NCBI RefSeq assembly: GCF_947489355.1
Contig: NZ_CANLDD010000012.1
Span: forward strand, 1-64,000
Length of the DNA stretch: 64,000 nt
DNA from: an uncultured Microbulbifer sp.
GTDB taxonomy: Bacteria; Pseudomonadota; Gammaproteobacteria; Pseudomonadales; Cellvibrionaceae
Direction of reading: 5' to 3'
The notes below the pieces were generated by a model, which saw only the letters and a program-made list of their open reading frames with translations, had not been told where the DNA came from and ran no database searches. Of this stretch, positions 1 through 8,102 are shown one piece after another (the stretch's first letter is position 1; each line of letters starts with the position of its first letter). The position numbers and the translations under genes were made by a program.

Positions 1-7
1 GGGCATT

Positions 8-55
8 GCAAGCTCGTTTTGTCGTTGTGTTAGAACCTCAACAATGCGAGCTTGC
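8..55. repeat. 9-bp inverted repeat at window edge
   Basis: GCAAGCTCG at 8-16 is the exact reverse complement of CGAGCTTGC at 47-55, with 30 bases between. It could fold as a hairpin in RNA. It lies at the window edge with no visible gene, so its role is unknown. Confidence 0.35.
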
Positions 56-88
56 TCTTACAAATCAATAGGCTACATCCAAACGGGA

Positions 89-106
89 ACAGCCCCTAGG
101 GGCTGT
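89..106. repeat. 18-bp perfect palindrome
   Basis: ACAGCCCCTAGGGGCTGT reads the same on both strands with no central spacer. Without a loop it suits a dimeric DNA-binding protein better than a terminator. No adjacent gene makes a regulatory role testable here. Confidence 0.45.
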
Positions 107-339
107 GTCTTAAAAAGGGGCAGCAATACTAACGCATTACCTGCGTCGGGACAGGGCCTGAGGGGCTAGAGTATATTACAGAAGAGGGTATCCGCGATTG
201 TTGTTTTGAAATATTCACGCCACTGTGAGAAGTCGTTTGTATTTCAAAACCCATACCAGCCTGCGGTGACGCCCTGCATCGCATTAACCCGACAGCCTGT
301 TTGCTTGCCGGGATAATAAGAGTGGTCTGATCAAAAGAC

Positions 340-365
340 AAATGCCGCTTGTGAAAGCGGCATTT
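340..365 (-). terminator. Intrinsic terminator of small lipoprotein gene
   Basis: AAATGCCGCTT (340-350) pairs perfectly with AAGCGGCATTT (355-365) around a 4-base loop. Read on the minus strand the hairpin is followed by GTCTTTTG, a short U-rich tail. It lies beyond the stop codon of the minus-strand lipoprotein gene at 478-672, with the inverted-repeat element at 369-452 in between. Confidence 0.55.
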
Positions 366-368
366 GGC

Positions 369-452
369 GGTGATTCATACTAAATAGTGCTTCAGGGGGC
401 CGTGTACCAGAAGGCCCCGCTTTGACCAAACCCGTATTTAGTATGAATCACC
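369..452. repeat. 84-bp element with perfect 18-bp inverted ends
   Basis: GGTGATTCATACTAAATA (369-386) is the exact reverse complement of 435-452. Inside the 48-bp core GGGGCC (396-401) can pair with GGCCCC (413-418), so the whole unit can fold as a long nested hairpin. It sits 25 bases past the stop codon of the minus-strand lipoprotein gene and just before that gene's likely terminator. No target-site duplication flanks it, and integron attC core sequences are absent. It may be a miniature mobile element, a structured 3' UTR or a recombination site; the sequence does not decide. Confidence 0.6.
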
Positions 453-477
453 ACACTGGTTCTGCTTGAAAGTGATT

Positions 478-672
478 TTACTTCACCACTTTCATGCAGC
501 GTACTCTGTCTGAAGCCATCCAGCAGTCAGCATCTGCGGGGCAGGCCATTGAAAGAGGAATTTGTTCAGCGCCCGGTGGGCAGTAAGCTGGAGGTGCCGG
601 TGGGCTACAGCAACCTGCCAGAACCAGTGCACTGATAATTCCGATTAAGTACTTGGCTGGAGTGAAATTCAT
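478..672 (-). CDS. Small cysteine-rich lipoprotein, unknown function
   Basis: A 64-residue protein with a short N-region, a hydrophobic stretch (about residues 9-20) and the lipobox LAGC, which predicts signal peptidase II cleavage before Cys21 and a lipid anchor. The mature part of about 44 residues is proline-rich at first (PPAPP) and has five further cysteines (22, 31, 44, 50, 59), enough for two disulfides in the periplasm. The start is well supported: AAGGAG lies 7 bases before the ATG. I recognise no family. It stands alone; the 84-bp inverted-repeat element and a terminator-like hairpin follow its stop codon. That it is a real gene is fairly sure; its role is unknown. Confidence 0.6.
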   Translation of the reverse strand: MNFTPAKYLIGIISALVLAGCCSPPAPPAYCPPGAEQIPLSMACPADADCWMASDRVRCMKVVK

Positions 673-1175
673 CCCCTAACTCCTTTCCGTTGATGTTAGC
701 CATTAGCATAGCCAATAAAACGTCATCTGTTAGTCAGCTTTGTAAAATGCTCTACAAAGATACCGTCTGATGAAGTGTAATAGGCGCAGGGTTTAAATAA
801 CTGCCAGGGGCAAAGTCTGGAAAAAAGCCGTGCCAGTTTATTGTGTTTTGGTGCTGAAAAAACCGGTTTTTTCTCTTTTTTTGTCGTCGAATTTTATTTT
901 TTCCCAGTGATGACGGGATTTTTTTCTTTTGGTAAACCATTGGTAATTTTTGTCAATTTCAACTTGCCAGGAAAATTCAAAAGGCGTGTCGATTCGGTTG
1001 TGGGATTAATAACGGATTGGGCTCGAAGGGCCATTGAGCGGCGAGCGGATACTCGATAGAAGGTCATAGTATTGGTTTTGCCGGAGGTGTCGACAGCGTG
1101 CCAGGTGCAGTGTGCCCGTGGACGGCACGTGGATATACGGGTTTGCGGCAGGGGCATAGAAAACCCTCGATCATT
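673..1175. other. Gene-free AT-rich stretch
   Basis: No convincing gene is present. T-rich runs between about 855 and 935 include the palindrome AAAAAACCGGTTTTTT (857-872), which is followed by more T-rich sequence and could stop plus-strand transcription. The short open frames here have low-complexity Lys/Arg or Phe composition and no ribosome binding site. Confidence 0.4.
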
Positions 1176-2222
1176 TTAAGGGAGGGTGGGACCGTGCAGA
1201 AAACGGCCAAATGCCTGCGCCAGAATTTCAATTTGCCCCGGATCGCGCAATACCATCAGTAAAGATGCCCGCACCTGCGGAACAAACAGCAAGTCTGAAA
1301 GCAACCGGTTGAAGGCCCCCTGATCTTCCGTGTTTGCCAGTGCGTTTAACCAGAGTCTGGCCAACTCCGGGTTTTCCAGATCTGTTGTACAGCAGCTGCC
1401 AAGGGTGGTAAGCAGCTGAACATTTTGGGCGGTGCTGGGGTATTGCAGCAGTTTCAAAAGAAATGCGTGCCGCAATCCTTTTGCCGGCGAGTGGGAACAG
1501 GCGCGTACGGCGGCGCAAATCATGGCGACGTCCGGGATGGTGTCGCTGTGTAGGATGGATTCAGCGCGGGCCTTGACGGTTTCCGCCAGTGGCTGATCAA
1601 TCATTTCATTTTCAAGGCACGCACAGAGGTGGATAAATACCGGGTGCGCGATCCGGCTTATCTGGGGCAACAGCAACGCTTTTTCTGTCTTCCAGCGCAC
1701 CGCCAAATCGGCAATCCCCTGTAGTGCCAGCGTGTCCCAGTGGTGGGTATCTGGTTTGCGGATGTAGTCGAGGACCGGCCCGTAGTGTGCGCTTGCCGGT
1801 CTTTTTAACAGCATCCCCGTGCGGGCGTGAAACGCTGCCCGGCGCTCCATGGAGGGGGTGTATAAGAGCCCGCTGCGTTTTAGCACCTGGTCCAACTGTT
1901 GCGCTGCTTCGCAACGCATGCCGCACTTTAGTCCCTGTGCCAGTGCGTGTAACAGATTGTCCCGCACCGCGAGTTGCAGCTTGCCTTGCTCATCCAGAGG
2001 GAAACGCAGAAACCAGACAACGGCTTCACCACCCTCTGCCGGTTGCAGTAACAGGCCGGTCCAGGCCTGGCGCAGGTAGGGGTAGGGCCAGCTTGCCTGT
2101 CCCGCTTCAAAAGCCTCGGCTGCGGGGCCGGGCAATGCCTGCAGGCGACGGCCCAGATCGAACCAGTGCAATTTGAAGCCGGCCCCTTCAATCAGGGCGG
2201 TGAGAGTGCCCCCGGCTTTCAC
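1176..2222 (-). CDS. DUF3549 family protein
   Basis: A 348-residue soluble protein that I recognise as the DUF3549 family, found in Pseudomonas and relatives. The N-terminus (LIEGAGFKLHWFDLGRR, followed by the WPYPY-x-RQAW segment) is the typical opening of that family. The rest is helical and leucine/alanine-rich, resembling repeat proteins. There is no signal peptide, membrane segment or recognisable catalytic motif, and the function is not known. The start is GTG at 2222 with no clear Shine-Dalgarno sequence. The nhaC stop lies only 20 bases upstream on the same strand, so the two genes are probably co-transcribed and this one may be translationally coupled. Confidence 0.8.
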   Translation of the reverse strand: MKAGGTLTALIEGAGFKLHWFDLGRRLQALPGPAAEAFEAGQASWPYPYLRQAWTGLLLQPAEGGEAVVWFLRFPLDEQGKLQLAVRDNLLHALAQGLKCGMRCEAAQQLDQVLKRSGLLYTPSMERRAAFHARTGMLLKRPASAHYGPVLDYIRKPDTHHWDTLALQGIADLAVRWKTEKALLLPQISRIAHPVFIHLCACLENEMIDQPLAETVKARAESILHSDTIPDVAMICAAVRACSHSPAKGLRHAFLLKLLQYPSTAQNVQLLTTLGSCCTTDLENPELARLWLNALANTEDQGAFNRLLSDLLFVPQVRASLLMVLRDPGQIEILAQAFGRFLHGPTLP

Positions 2223-2242
2223 GGGTAATGACTGCGCATTGT

Positions 2243-3709
2243 TCAGGAGGCGCTGGCCGTGATGGAGATCGGCATCTGCTTGAAGTGCAGCCAGCCGTAG
2301 GCGATCGCCAGCAACGGGCAGATAATGTTAAAAAGGGCATAGGGCAAATAGTCGAGGGTAGCGATGCCCAGCGTGGCGGCCATATATGCCCCACAGGTAT
2401 TCCAGGGGATTAGCACAGAGGTGATGGTGCCTGAGTCCTCCAGGGTACGCGACAGGTTCAGCCCGTGCAGCCCCTTCTCGGCAAAGGCATCGCGGAACAT
2501 GCGGCCGGGGATAATGATCGCCATATACTGGTCACCGGCGGCGGCATTCATACCAAAGCAGGTCAGCACGGTGGCGGTTACCAGACCGCCCAGGGTTTTT
2601 ACGTGTGACAGCGTCCAGTTGATCAATACCTGCAGGAATCCGGCGCGTTCCATGGCGCCGCCAAAGGCCATAGCGGAAATGATCAGCCACACGGTATTGA
2701 GCATGCTGCTCATGCCGCCCTTGGACAGCAGGTCCGCCACGTTTTCGTTGCTGGAGGTGGATTTATAACCATCGAACAGGCTATACCAGACGCCTTTCAG
2801 GGAGGCCAGGGCACCTTCGCCGCCACCCAGACGGCGGGCACTTTCCGGCTCGAAAATCAACGCGATGGCGCAACCCACCAGGGCGCCGATTATCAGCGTA
2901 GGGTAGGCGGGTACCTTGCGCCAGGCCATGGCCAGTAACAGCACCAGCGGCAACAGGCTGACGGGGGAAATATTGAATTCGGCCCCCAAAGCGGCCAGCA
3001 GTTGCTCGATATCGGTGGCGGAAGCGTTGCCAGCCCTGGCGGTCAAGCCGATAAAGGCGAACACCGCAAGGGCAATCACAAATGCCGGGATGGTGGTGGA
3101 CATCATATGGCGGATATGCCGGAACAGGTCGTTGGAGGTAACCGCCGCGGCGACGTTGGTGGTGTCGGACAGCGGCGACATCTTGTCGCCGAAGTAGGCA
3201 CCGGAGATAACTGCTCCGGCGGTGACCTCGGGAGACAGGCCGAGCGCCCCGGCGATCCCCATCAAGGCAACCCCGAGGGTGCCGGCGGTGGTCCAACTGG
3301 AGCCGATGCTGAGACCAACCACTGCGCAGATAATGCAGCTGGCGGCGTAGAACCACTGGGGTGAGAGTATCTGCACACCGAAATAAATCATGGAGGGTAC
3401 GGTGCCGGCAAGAATCCAGCTGCCGATCAGGGCACCCACGGCCAGTAGAATCAGGATTGCGCCGAATACCAGACCGATGCCGTGCAGCATGCCCCCTTCC
3501 ATGTCACTCCAACTGTGACCGTTTTTCATGCCCATCAGGGCGACAACACCGGCGCACAGCAGCAGGGCGATCTGATTGGGCCCGTAGGAGGAGTCGGCGC
3601 CGTAAAAGTAAACGGACAGGGACAGGAGGGAGATCAGGGCCCCCAGGGGGATCAATGCATCCAGCAGGCTGGGTGTGCGCGGCTCGGAATTGGGGCTGGC
3701 TTGAGACAA
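2243..3709 (-). CDS. nhaC: Na+/H+ antiporter, NhaC family
   Basis: A 488-residue polytopic inner-membrane protein with about 11-12 hydrophobic segments, matching the NhaC family, which exchanges cytoplasmic Na+ for protons. Family landmarks include GSSWTTAGTLG, the conserved GDKMSPLSDTTN motif near residue 195, and the AAGDQYMAII region near the C-terminus. The start is TTG at 3709, preceded by AGGAG with 6-base spacing. It is the first gene of a probable two-gene unit with the downstream DUF3549 gene. A sodium pump of this type suits a marine lifestyle. NhaC family membership is clear; ion preference cannot be read from sequence. Confidence 0.93.
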   Translation of the reverse strand: MSQASPNSEPRTPSLLDALIPLGALISLLSLSVYFYGADSSYGPNQIALLLCAGVVALMGMKNGHSWSDMEGGMLHGIGLVFGAILILLAVGALIGSWILAGTVPSMIYFGVQILSPQWFYAASCIICAVVGLSIGSSWTTAGTLGVALMGIAGALGLSPEVTAGAVISGAYFGDKMSPLSDTTNVAAAVTSNDLFRHIRHMMSTTIPAFVIALAVFAFIGLTARAGNASATDIEQLLAALGAEFNISPVSLLPLVLLLAMAWRKVPAYPTLIIGALVGCAIALIFEPESARRLGGGEGALASLKGVWYSLFDGYKSTSSNENVADLLSKGGMSSMLNTVWLIISAMAFGGAMERAGFLQVLINWTLSHVKTLGGLVTATVLTCFGMNAAAGDQYMAIIIPGRMFRDAFAEKGLHGLNLSRTLEDSGTITSVLIPWNTCGAYMAATLGIATLDYLPYALFNIICPLLAIAYGWLHFKQMPISITASAS

Positions 3710-4029
3710 GGTGTACTCCTGCTTGACTGCGAGGCTGGTGCCGTAATCGTTATCGTTGTTTTCACCGTCGATGACGGTTGACCCCCCTATTTTTACGGCT
3801 TGGGGCGGTGAAGTCTACTTTGAATGGCATTGGGCGGATAGAGAACCCCCTTGGCCGGCCCATGAACCTGGGGGAATATCACAGCGATCAGGCACCGGGT
3901 CAGTTGTGGCGCTAGCAGTTCGGCGATGCTTCCGGTATGTTCTGCGCCAACTTCTAATCCCGGCCATTCCTTGGCCGCAAGACATAATAAGCCAGGACCC
4001 CGTAGGCAGGTCGGGCAGGTAGTGATTTC
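3710..4029. other. Divergent intergenic region, nhaC / acyltransferase
   Basis: About 320 bases between two divergent genes. Near nhaC there is a perfect hairpin or operator-like inverted repeat, ACCGTC (3774-3779) and GACGGT (3783-3788). I saw no gene and could not recognise a Na+ riboswitch, though one cannot be excluded by eye. Confidence 0.35.
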
Positions 4030-5199
4030 ATGAGAGCAAGTGAGTTAGACCCCGCTCAATTCGAGGATATGCGCCCCTATCGCGACGATGAAGTGCGTGC
4101 TGTACTGGACAGGTTGATCGCCGATCCGGATATGTCCCACACCGTTGCGCACTTTCTCGTCCCCAAACTGGCGCGACTGGAAGGCCCGCTGGCCTGGCTG
4201 GTGCGCCAGTTCCTGCGCTTTGAGTTCCGCAATGTTGACGATGTGCGCGGAGTGCAGGAAATCGTCGAGAAGTACATCGATAAAATCGTCAACCGCACCA
4301 CTGCCGGCTTGAGTATTTCCGGGCTGGACAGGCTTCCCCGCGATCGCGCCTGTTTATTTGTGAGCAACCACCGGGATATCGCCATGGACCCCGCGTTTGC
4401 CATAGTGGCCATGTTCAAGGAGGGACACGAGACCTCCCGCATCGCGATCGGTGATAACCTGCTGACCAAGCAGTTTGCCTCTGACATTATGAAGCTCAAT
4501 AAGAGCTTTACGGTACAGCGCAGCTCGGGCAGTCGTCGCCAAAAACTGGCGGCGGCGACCAAACTGTCCAACTACATCTATCACTCTATCGTGAACGACA
4601 ACGAGCATGTGTGGATTGCGCAGCGCGCCGGGCGCGCCAAAGATGGATTGGACCGCACCAACCCGGCGCTCGTGGCCATGTTTGCCATGACCAAGGATCG
4701 GGACACGCCTTTCGCCGACTTCTGGAGAAAATTGCATATCGTGCCGCTGTCCATTTCCTATGAGTGGGACCCCTGTGATGGCCAGAAAGCTAAAGAGCTC
4801 TATATCACAGAGCATAAGGATGAGTACAAAAAGGCCAAAAATGAGGACCTGGCTTCTATTGCCAAAGGTGTTGTCGGCCACAAAGGGCATGTGCACACCG
4901 CCTTCGGCACCCCGATCGAAGGGGATTTCGACGATGTGAACAGCCTGGCCGAGGAGATCGATCGGCAGATCGTGGGCAATTACACCCTGCACCCCACCAA
5001 CCTGATTGCCTACGAGCATATTTACGGTTCGGTATCGGGATTGCCGGTAGGCTATCCTCCCAGGCCCTGGGAACCGCAGGCGCATACAGGGATGCGGGAG
5101 GCGTTTGAGGCGCGAATGCAGAAGATCGACAAGCGCTGGCGCGACCAGGCGATTCAGGCCTATGCGAATCCGGTGGTTTCGCGCCTCGCATTTGAGTGA
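4030..5199 (+). CDS. PlsC-like glycerol/lysophosphatidate acyltransferase
   Basis: A 389-residue protein of the glycerophosphate/lysophosphatidate acyltransferase superfamily. The acyltransferase core begins near residue 108 (FVSNHRDIAMD), the catalytic block I with His114 and an acidic residue. The spacing is H-x5-D rather than the classic H-x4-D. FTVQR near residue 165 and the basic IAQRAGRAKDG segment resemble blocks II and III. There is no obvious membrane segment, so it probably works at the inner face of the membrane on phospholipid precursors. About 90 residues precede the core. It is followed by dinG but is probably not functionally linked. Substrate is not determinable here. Confidence 0.75.
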   Translation: MRASELDPAQFEDMRPYRDDEVRAVLDRLIADPDMSHTVAHFLVPKLARLEGPLAWLVRQFLRFEFRNVDDVRGVQEIVEKYIDKIVNRTTAGLSISGLDRLPRDRACLFVSNHRDIAMDPAFAIVAMFKEGHETSRIAIGDNLLTKQFASDIMKLNKSFTVQRSSGSRRQKLAAATKLSNYIYHSIVNDNEHVWIAQRAGRAKDGLDRTNPALVAMFAMTKDRDTPFADFWRKLHIVPLSISYEWDPCDGQKAKELYITEHKDEYKKAKNEDLASIAKGVVGHKGHVHTAFGTPIEGDFDDVNSLAEEIDRQIVGNYTLHPTNLIAYEHIYGSVSGLPVGYPPRPWEPQAHTGMREAFEARMQKIDKRWRDQAIQAYANPVVSRLAFE

Positions 5200-5275
5200 T
5201 TGCTGGTGAGGTGGGGGTAGTTAGTGGATAATAGCGCCCCCTGCCCACTTACTTAGTGAATAGATACCATTCCCC

Positions 5276-7414
5276 GTGCTCAGCGATAAACACAAAAGCG
5301 CCATCCAAGAGGCCTACAGCCAGTTCCTGTCCGGCCGTGGGCACAAGGCCCGCTATGGGCAGAAGCTGATGGTGGCGGCCATTGCCCGCACGCTCGGCGG
5401 TATTATCCAAACTGCCAGTGGCGAACGGGACAGTGAAAAAACCGATGGCGAGCATATTTGTGTGGTGGAGGCCGGCACCGGCACCGGCAAGACGGTGTCC
5501 TACCTGCTTGCGGCTATCCCCCTGGCCCAGGCACAGGAGAAAACCCTGGTGGTCTCCACTGCGACGGTGGCGCTGCAGGAGCAGATTATTTACAAGGATC
5601 TGCCGGAGGTTGCACACCACAGCGGGCTCAATTTCGAGTTTACCCTGGCCAAGGGGCGCGGTCGTTACCTGTGTCTGTCCAAGCTGGACCAGCTGCTCTC
5701 CAGTTTTTCCGCCAGTGGCACCGGCCTCTCCCTGGGACTTTACGATGATGAGTTGCCCCAAGTCGAAGAGGAGAGTGTTGCACTTTACCAGAAAATGACT
5801 GATGGCCTGGCGTCTGGCAGTTGGGATGGGGATTGCGACAACTGGCCGGATTCGATTAAAACCGAGGACTGGAGCCGGGTTACCACGGATCACCGCCAGT
5901 GCAGCGGCCGCCGCTGCCCCCATGTGACCAATTGCAGCTTTTTCCGCGCGCGGGAGAGCCTGGGCAAGACCCAGGTGATTGTCGCCAACCACGACCTGCT
6001 GCTGGCGGATCTGGCCCTCGGCGGCGGCGCGATACTGCCGCCGCCGGAAGAAGCGATTTACGTACTCGACGAGGCCCACCACCTGCCGGACAAGGCCCTC
6101 GATCACTTCTCCCACCACAGCCGCTTGGGTGCTTCCACGGGTTGGCTGGATCAGACCAACAAGGTGCTCGGGCAGATGCTCGGCGAGATTGGCGATGGCG
6201 CCGAACTGGATCGCTGCGGCGAACAGTTGCCAGCAGCGCTCGCTTCCGCCAAGCAGGGCATGGAGTTGATGTGGCCTCTGGTCGAGGAGTTGTGTGTGTT
6301 CGAAGACATGCGCGGCAACCCTATTCGGCATCGCTTCAAGGGGGGCGTGGTGCCCGATGCCATGATGCAACTGGCGGAAAAGTTGCGCGAGGACTTCGAT
6401 GAGTTGGAGAGCCTGCTCAACAAGATGTTGCAGGTTGTCCAGCGTATGCTGGAAGATCTCCACTCGCCGGTGCCGGTCGTGGATTTGGAGCGCTGGTACC
6501 CACAACTGGGCAGCTGGCATGGGCGCGCTGAGGTCAACCTGTTGCTATGGGCCAACTACGCGCGCGCCGATGCCGATGGCACCCTGCCGCAGGCGCGCTG
6601 GATAAGCCCGGTGGATTGGGGTGGCTCGACGGATTTTGAAGTGTGCAGCTCGCCGATTCTGGCTGCAAAGGCCCTTGAGCAGAGTCTGTGGAAGCGCTGT
6701 TATGGGGCGGTGCTCACCTCGGCCACACTCACTGCCTTGGGTAAATTTGATCGGTTGCGCCTGCGCGCCGGCACCCCTGAGAAGGCCAGTTATCAGGTGG
6801 TGCCGAGCCCCTTCGATTTCTCCCGCGCCAGTTTGCGGGTGCCCGCCAGCGCGGTAGATGCGGGCAATGCGGACCAGCATACCGATGCGGTGATTGACGG
6901 ACTTCCGGCGCTGCTCAAGGGTTCAGGTGGTTCACTGGTGCTGTTTTCCTCCCGCCGGCAAATGGAAACCGTTCGCGAATCGCTACCGGGTACCTGGCGC
7001 AACCGCATTCTGATGCAGGGGCAGAAGTCCCGCCAGCAGCTGCTGGTCACCCACCGCGAGATCATCGACGGCGGCGGCAGCAGTGTGCTGTTCGGCCTTG
7101 CCAGTTTTGCCGAGGGCCTCGATCTCCCGGGGGATTACTGCCGCCATGTGATTATTGCCAAGCTCCCCTTTGCCGTGCCCGATGATCCGATAGAGGCGGC
7201 TCTGGCAGAGTGGATCGAAGCCAAAGGGGGCAATGCATTTATGCAGATCACGGTGCCGGATGCGGCCCTGAAACTGGTACAGGCCTGCGGCCGCCTGCTG
7301 CGTGCCGAGGGGGACAGCGGTACCGTGACACTGCTGGACCGGCGAATAGTGACCAGGCGCTACGGCCAGGCGATTCTCGATTCACTGCCGCCGTTTACCC
7401 GCAGCATTGAATAA
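5276..7414 (+). CDS. dinG: ATP-dependent DNA helicase DinG
   Basis: A 712-residue superfamily 2 (XPD/Rad3-like) helicase that unwinds DNA 5' to 3' and helps resolve R-loops and damaged forks. Walker A is GTGTGKT (67-73), the DEAH box is at 265-268, and four cysteines (133, 209, 214, 220) between them fit the [4Fe-4S] ligands of the family. C-terminal helicase motifs include LVLFSSRRQ and the terminal QACGRLLR motif VI. Length is that of E. coli DinG. The start is GTG at 5276, giving MLSDKHK. No LexA-type operator was seen just upstream, so SOS control is not supported here. yqcC follows, as a separate short gene. Confidence 0.95.
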   Translation: MLSDKHKSAIQEAYSQFLSGRGHKARYGQKLMVAAIARTLGGIIQTASGERDSEKTDGEHICVVEAGTGTGKTVSYLLAAIPLAQAQEKTLVVSTATVALQEQIIYKDLPEVAHHSGLNFEFTLAKGRGRYLCLSKLDQLLSSFSASGTGLSLGLYDDELPQVEEESVALYQKMTDGLASGSWDGDCDNWPDSIKTEDWSRVTTDHRQCSGRRCPHVTNCSFFRARESLGKTQVIVANHDLLLADLALGGGAILPPPEEAIYVLDEAHHLPDKALDHFSHHSRLGASTGWLDQTNKVLGQMLGEIGDGAELDRCGEQLPAALASAKQGMELMWPLVEELCVFEDMRGNPIRHRFKGGVVPDAMMQLAEKLREDFDELESLLNKMLQVVQRMLEDLHSPVPVVDLERWYPQLGSWHGRAEVNLLLWANYARADADGTLPQARWISPVDWGGSTDFEVCSSPILAAKALEQSLWKRCYGAVLTSATLTALGKFDRLRLRAGTPEKASYQVVPSPFDFSRASLRVPASAVDAGNADQHTDAVIDGLPALLKGSGGSLVLFSSRRQMETVRESLPGTWRNRILMQGQKSRQQLLVTHREIIDGGGSSVLFGLASFAEGLDLPGDYCRHVIIAKLPFAVPDDPIEAALAEWIEAKGGNAFMQITVPDAALKLVQACGRLLRAEGDSGTVTLLDRRIVTRRYGQAILDSLPPFTRSIE

Positions 7415-7488
7415 CATGCAATTGCCCGCTATTGCCGGTACATTGTCACCCGGTATTCCAACAGCGGTCGTTTGGAGGTGCAGGCTTA

Positions 7489-7812
7489 ATGCAACCAATT
7501 TATTCCGACATTGCCAGTCAACTGTTGTTGTTGGAAACCGAGCTGCGCCGATTGGGCCAGTGGCAGGTGGAATCCCCCCCGGCCGAAGCGCTGACCAGTA
7601 GTGAGCCTTTCTGTGTGGATACGCTGACTTTGCCGCAATGGTTGCAGTTTGTCTTTTTGCCCCGGATGCAAGGGCTGGTCGAGCAGGCAATGCCGCTGCC
7701 CCGGCAATGTGGTATCGCGCCTATCGCGGAGGAGTTCTTCCAGGGCAACAGCGATGCAGAGGCCCTGGTGGCCATTCTGGATTCTATCGATCAGCGCCTG
7801 CAACGCGGCTGA
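7489..7812 (+). CDS. yqcC: YqcC family protein (DUF446)
   Basis: A 107-residue cytosolic protein matching YqcC/DUF446: the family features LPQWLQFVFLPRM and the early TELRRLGQW segment are both visible. In many gammaproteobacteria yqcC lies beside the pseudouridine synthase gene truC, but here it follows dinG. The function is unknown. The start at 7489 is chosen because GGAGG lies about 8 bases upstream; an open frame continues further upstream to 7432, but there without family similarity. Confidence 0.85.
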   Translation: MQPIYSDIASQLLLLETELRRLGQWQVESPPAEALTSSEPFCVDTLTLPQWLQFVFLPRMQGLVEQAMPLPRQCGIAPIAEEFFQGNSDAEALVAILDSIDQRLQRG

Positions 7813-7817
7813 GATCT

Positions 7818-7850
7818 TGTAGAAGCGGTGTCAAATCTACAGGTGCCGCT
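7818..7850 (+). other. Possible H-type pseudoknot after yqcC
   Basis: TGTAGA (7818-7823) can pair with TCTACA (7836-7841), and AGCGG (7824-7828) with CCGCT (7846-7850). The two stems interleave, which is pseudoknot topology, and a TTT follows. It could instead be a weak terminator or chance. Confidence 0.25.
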
Positions 7851-8102
7851 TTTACTGGCCCTGGATCTAAGTCTGTCGGTGCGTCTGTTCCGGTGTGGTG
7901 CGCAAAGATTCGGTGTGTGTCACATTGCGACCCCCGGGTTGACCGGCTTCAGGGGCATCCCTGTTCACTGGCAGCGCTCATAGGCTAATATCGGCCTTTT
8001 GCCCGGCGCGGACGTAACATTCCCCCGCACACCAAATCGGATAGTGCGGGCATATCGTCCGCTGGGTTGGAATGCCGACAGGGCTGGAGGTAATGGTTAG
8101 GT

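Noticed and set aside
129-341. 70-codon minus-strand open frame
   Set aside because: TTG start without a ribosome binding site, no recognised family, and it begins right at a terminator-like hairpin.
369-452. Transposon-derived miniature element as a firm call
   Set aside because: There is no target-site duplication at the ends and no second copy in the window, so only an inverted-repeat element is reported.
1-700. Integron cassette or attC site near the small lipoprotein gene
   Set aside because: The inverted repeats lack the RYYYAAC/GTTRRRY core boxes needed for attC, and no integrase or further cassettes are visible.
752-1157. Minus-strand and plus-strand open frames in the T-rich stretch
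   Set aside because: Low-complexity Lys/Arg and Phe-rich translations with no ribosome binding site.
3710-4029. Na+ riboswitch upstream of nhaC
   Set aside because: I could not identify conserved elements of any known Na+ riboswitch class by eye; a covariance-model search would be decisive.
5200-5275. LexA (SOS) box before dinG
   Set aside because: No CTGT-N8-ACAG-like sequence is present in the short upstream gap.
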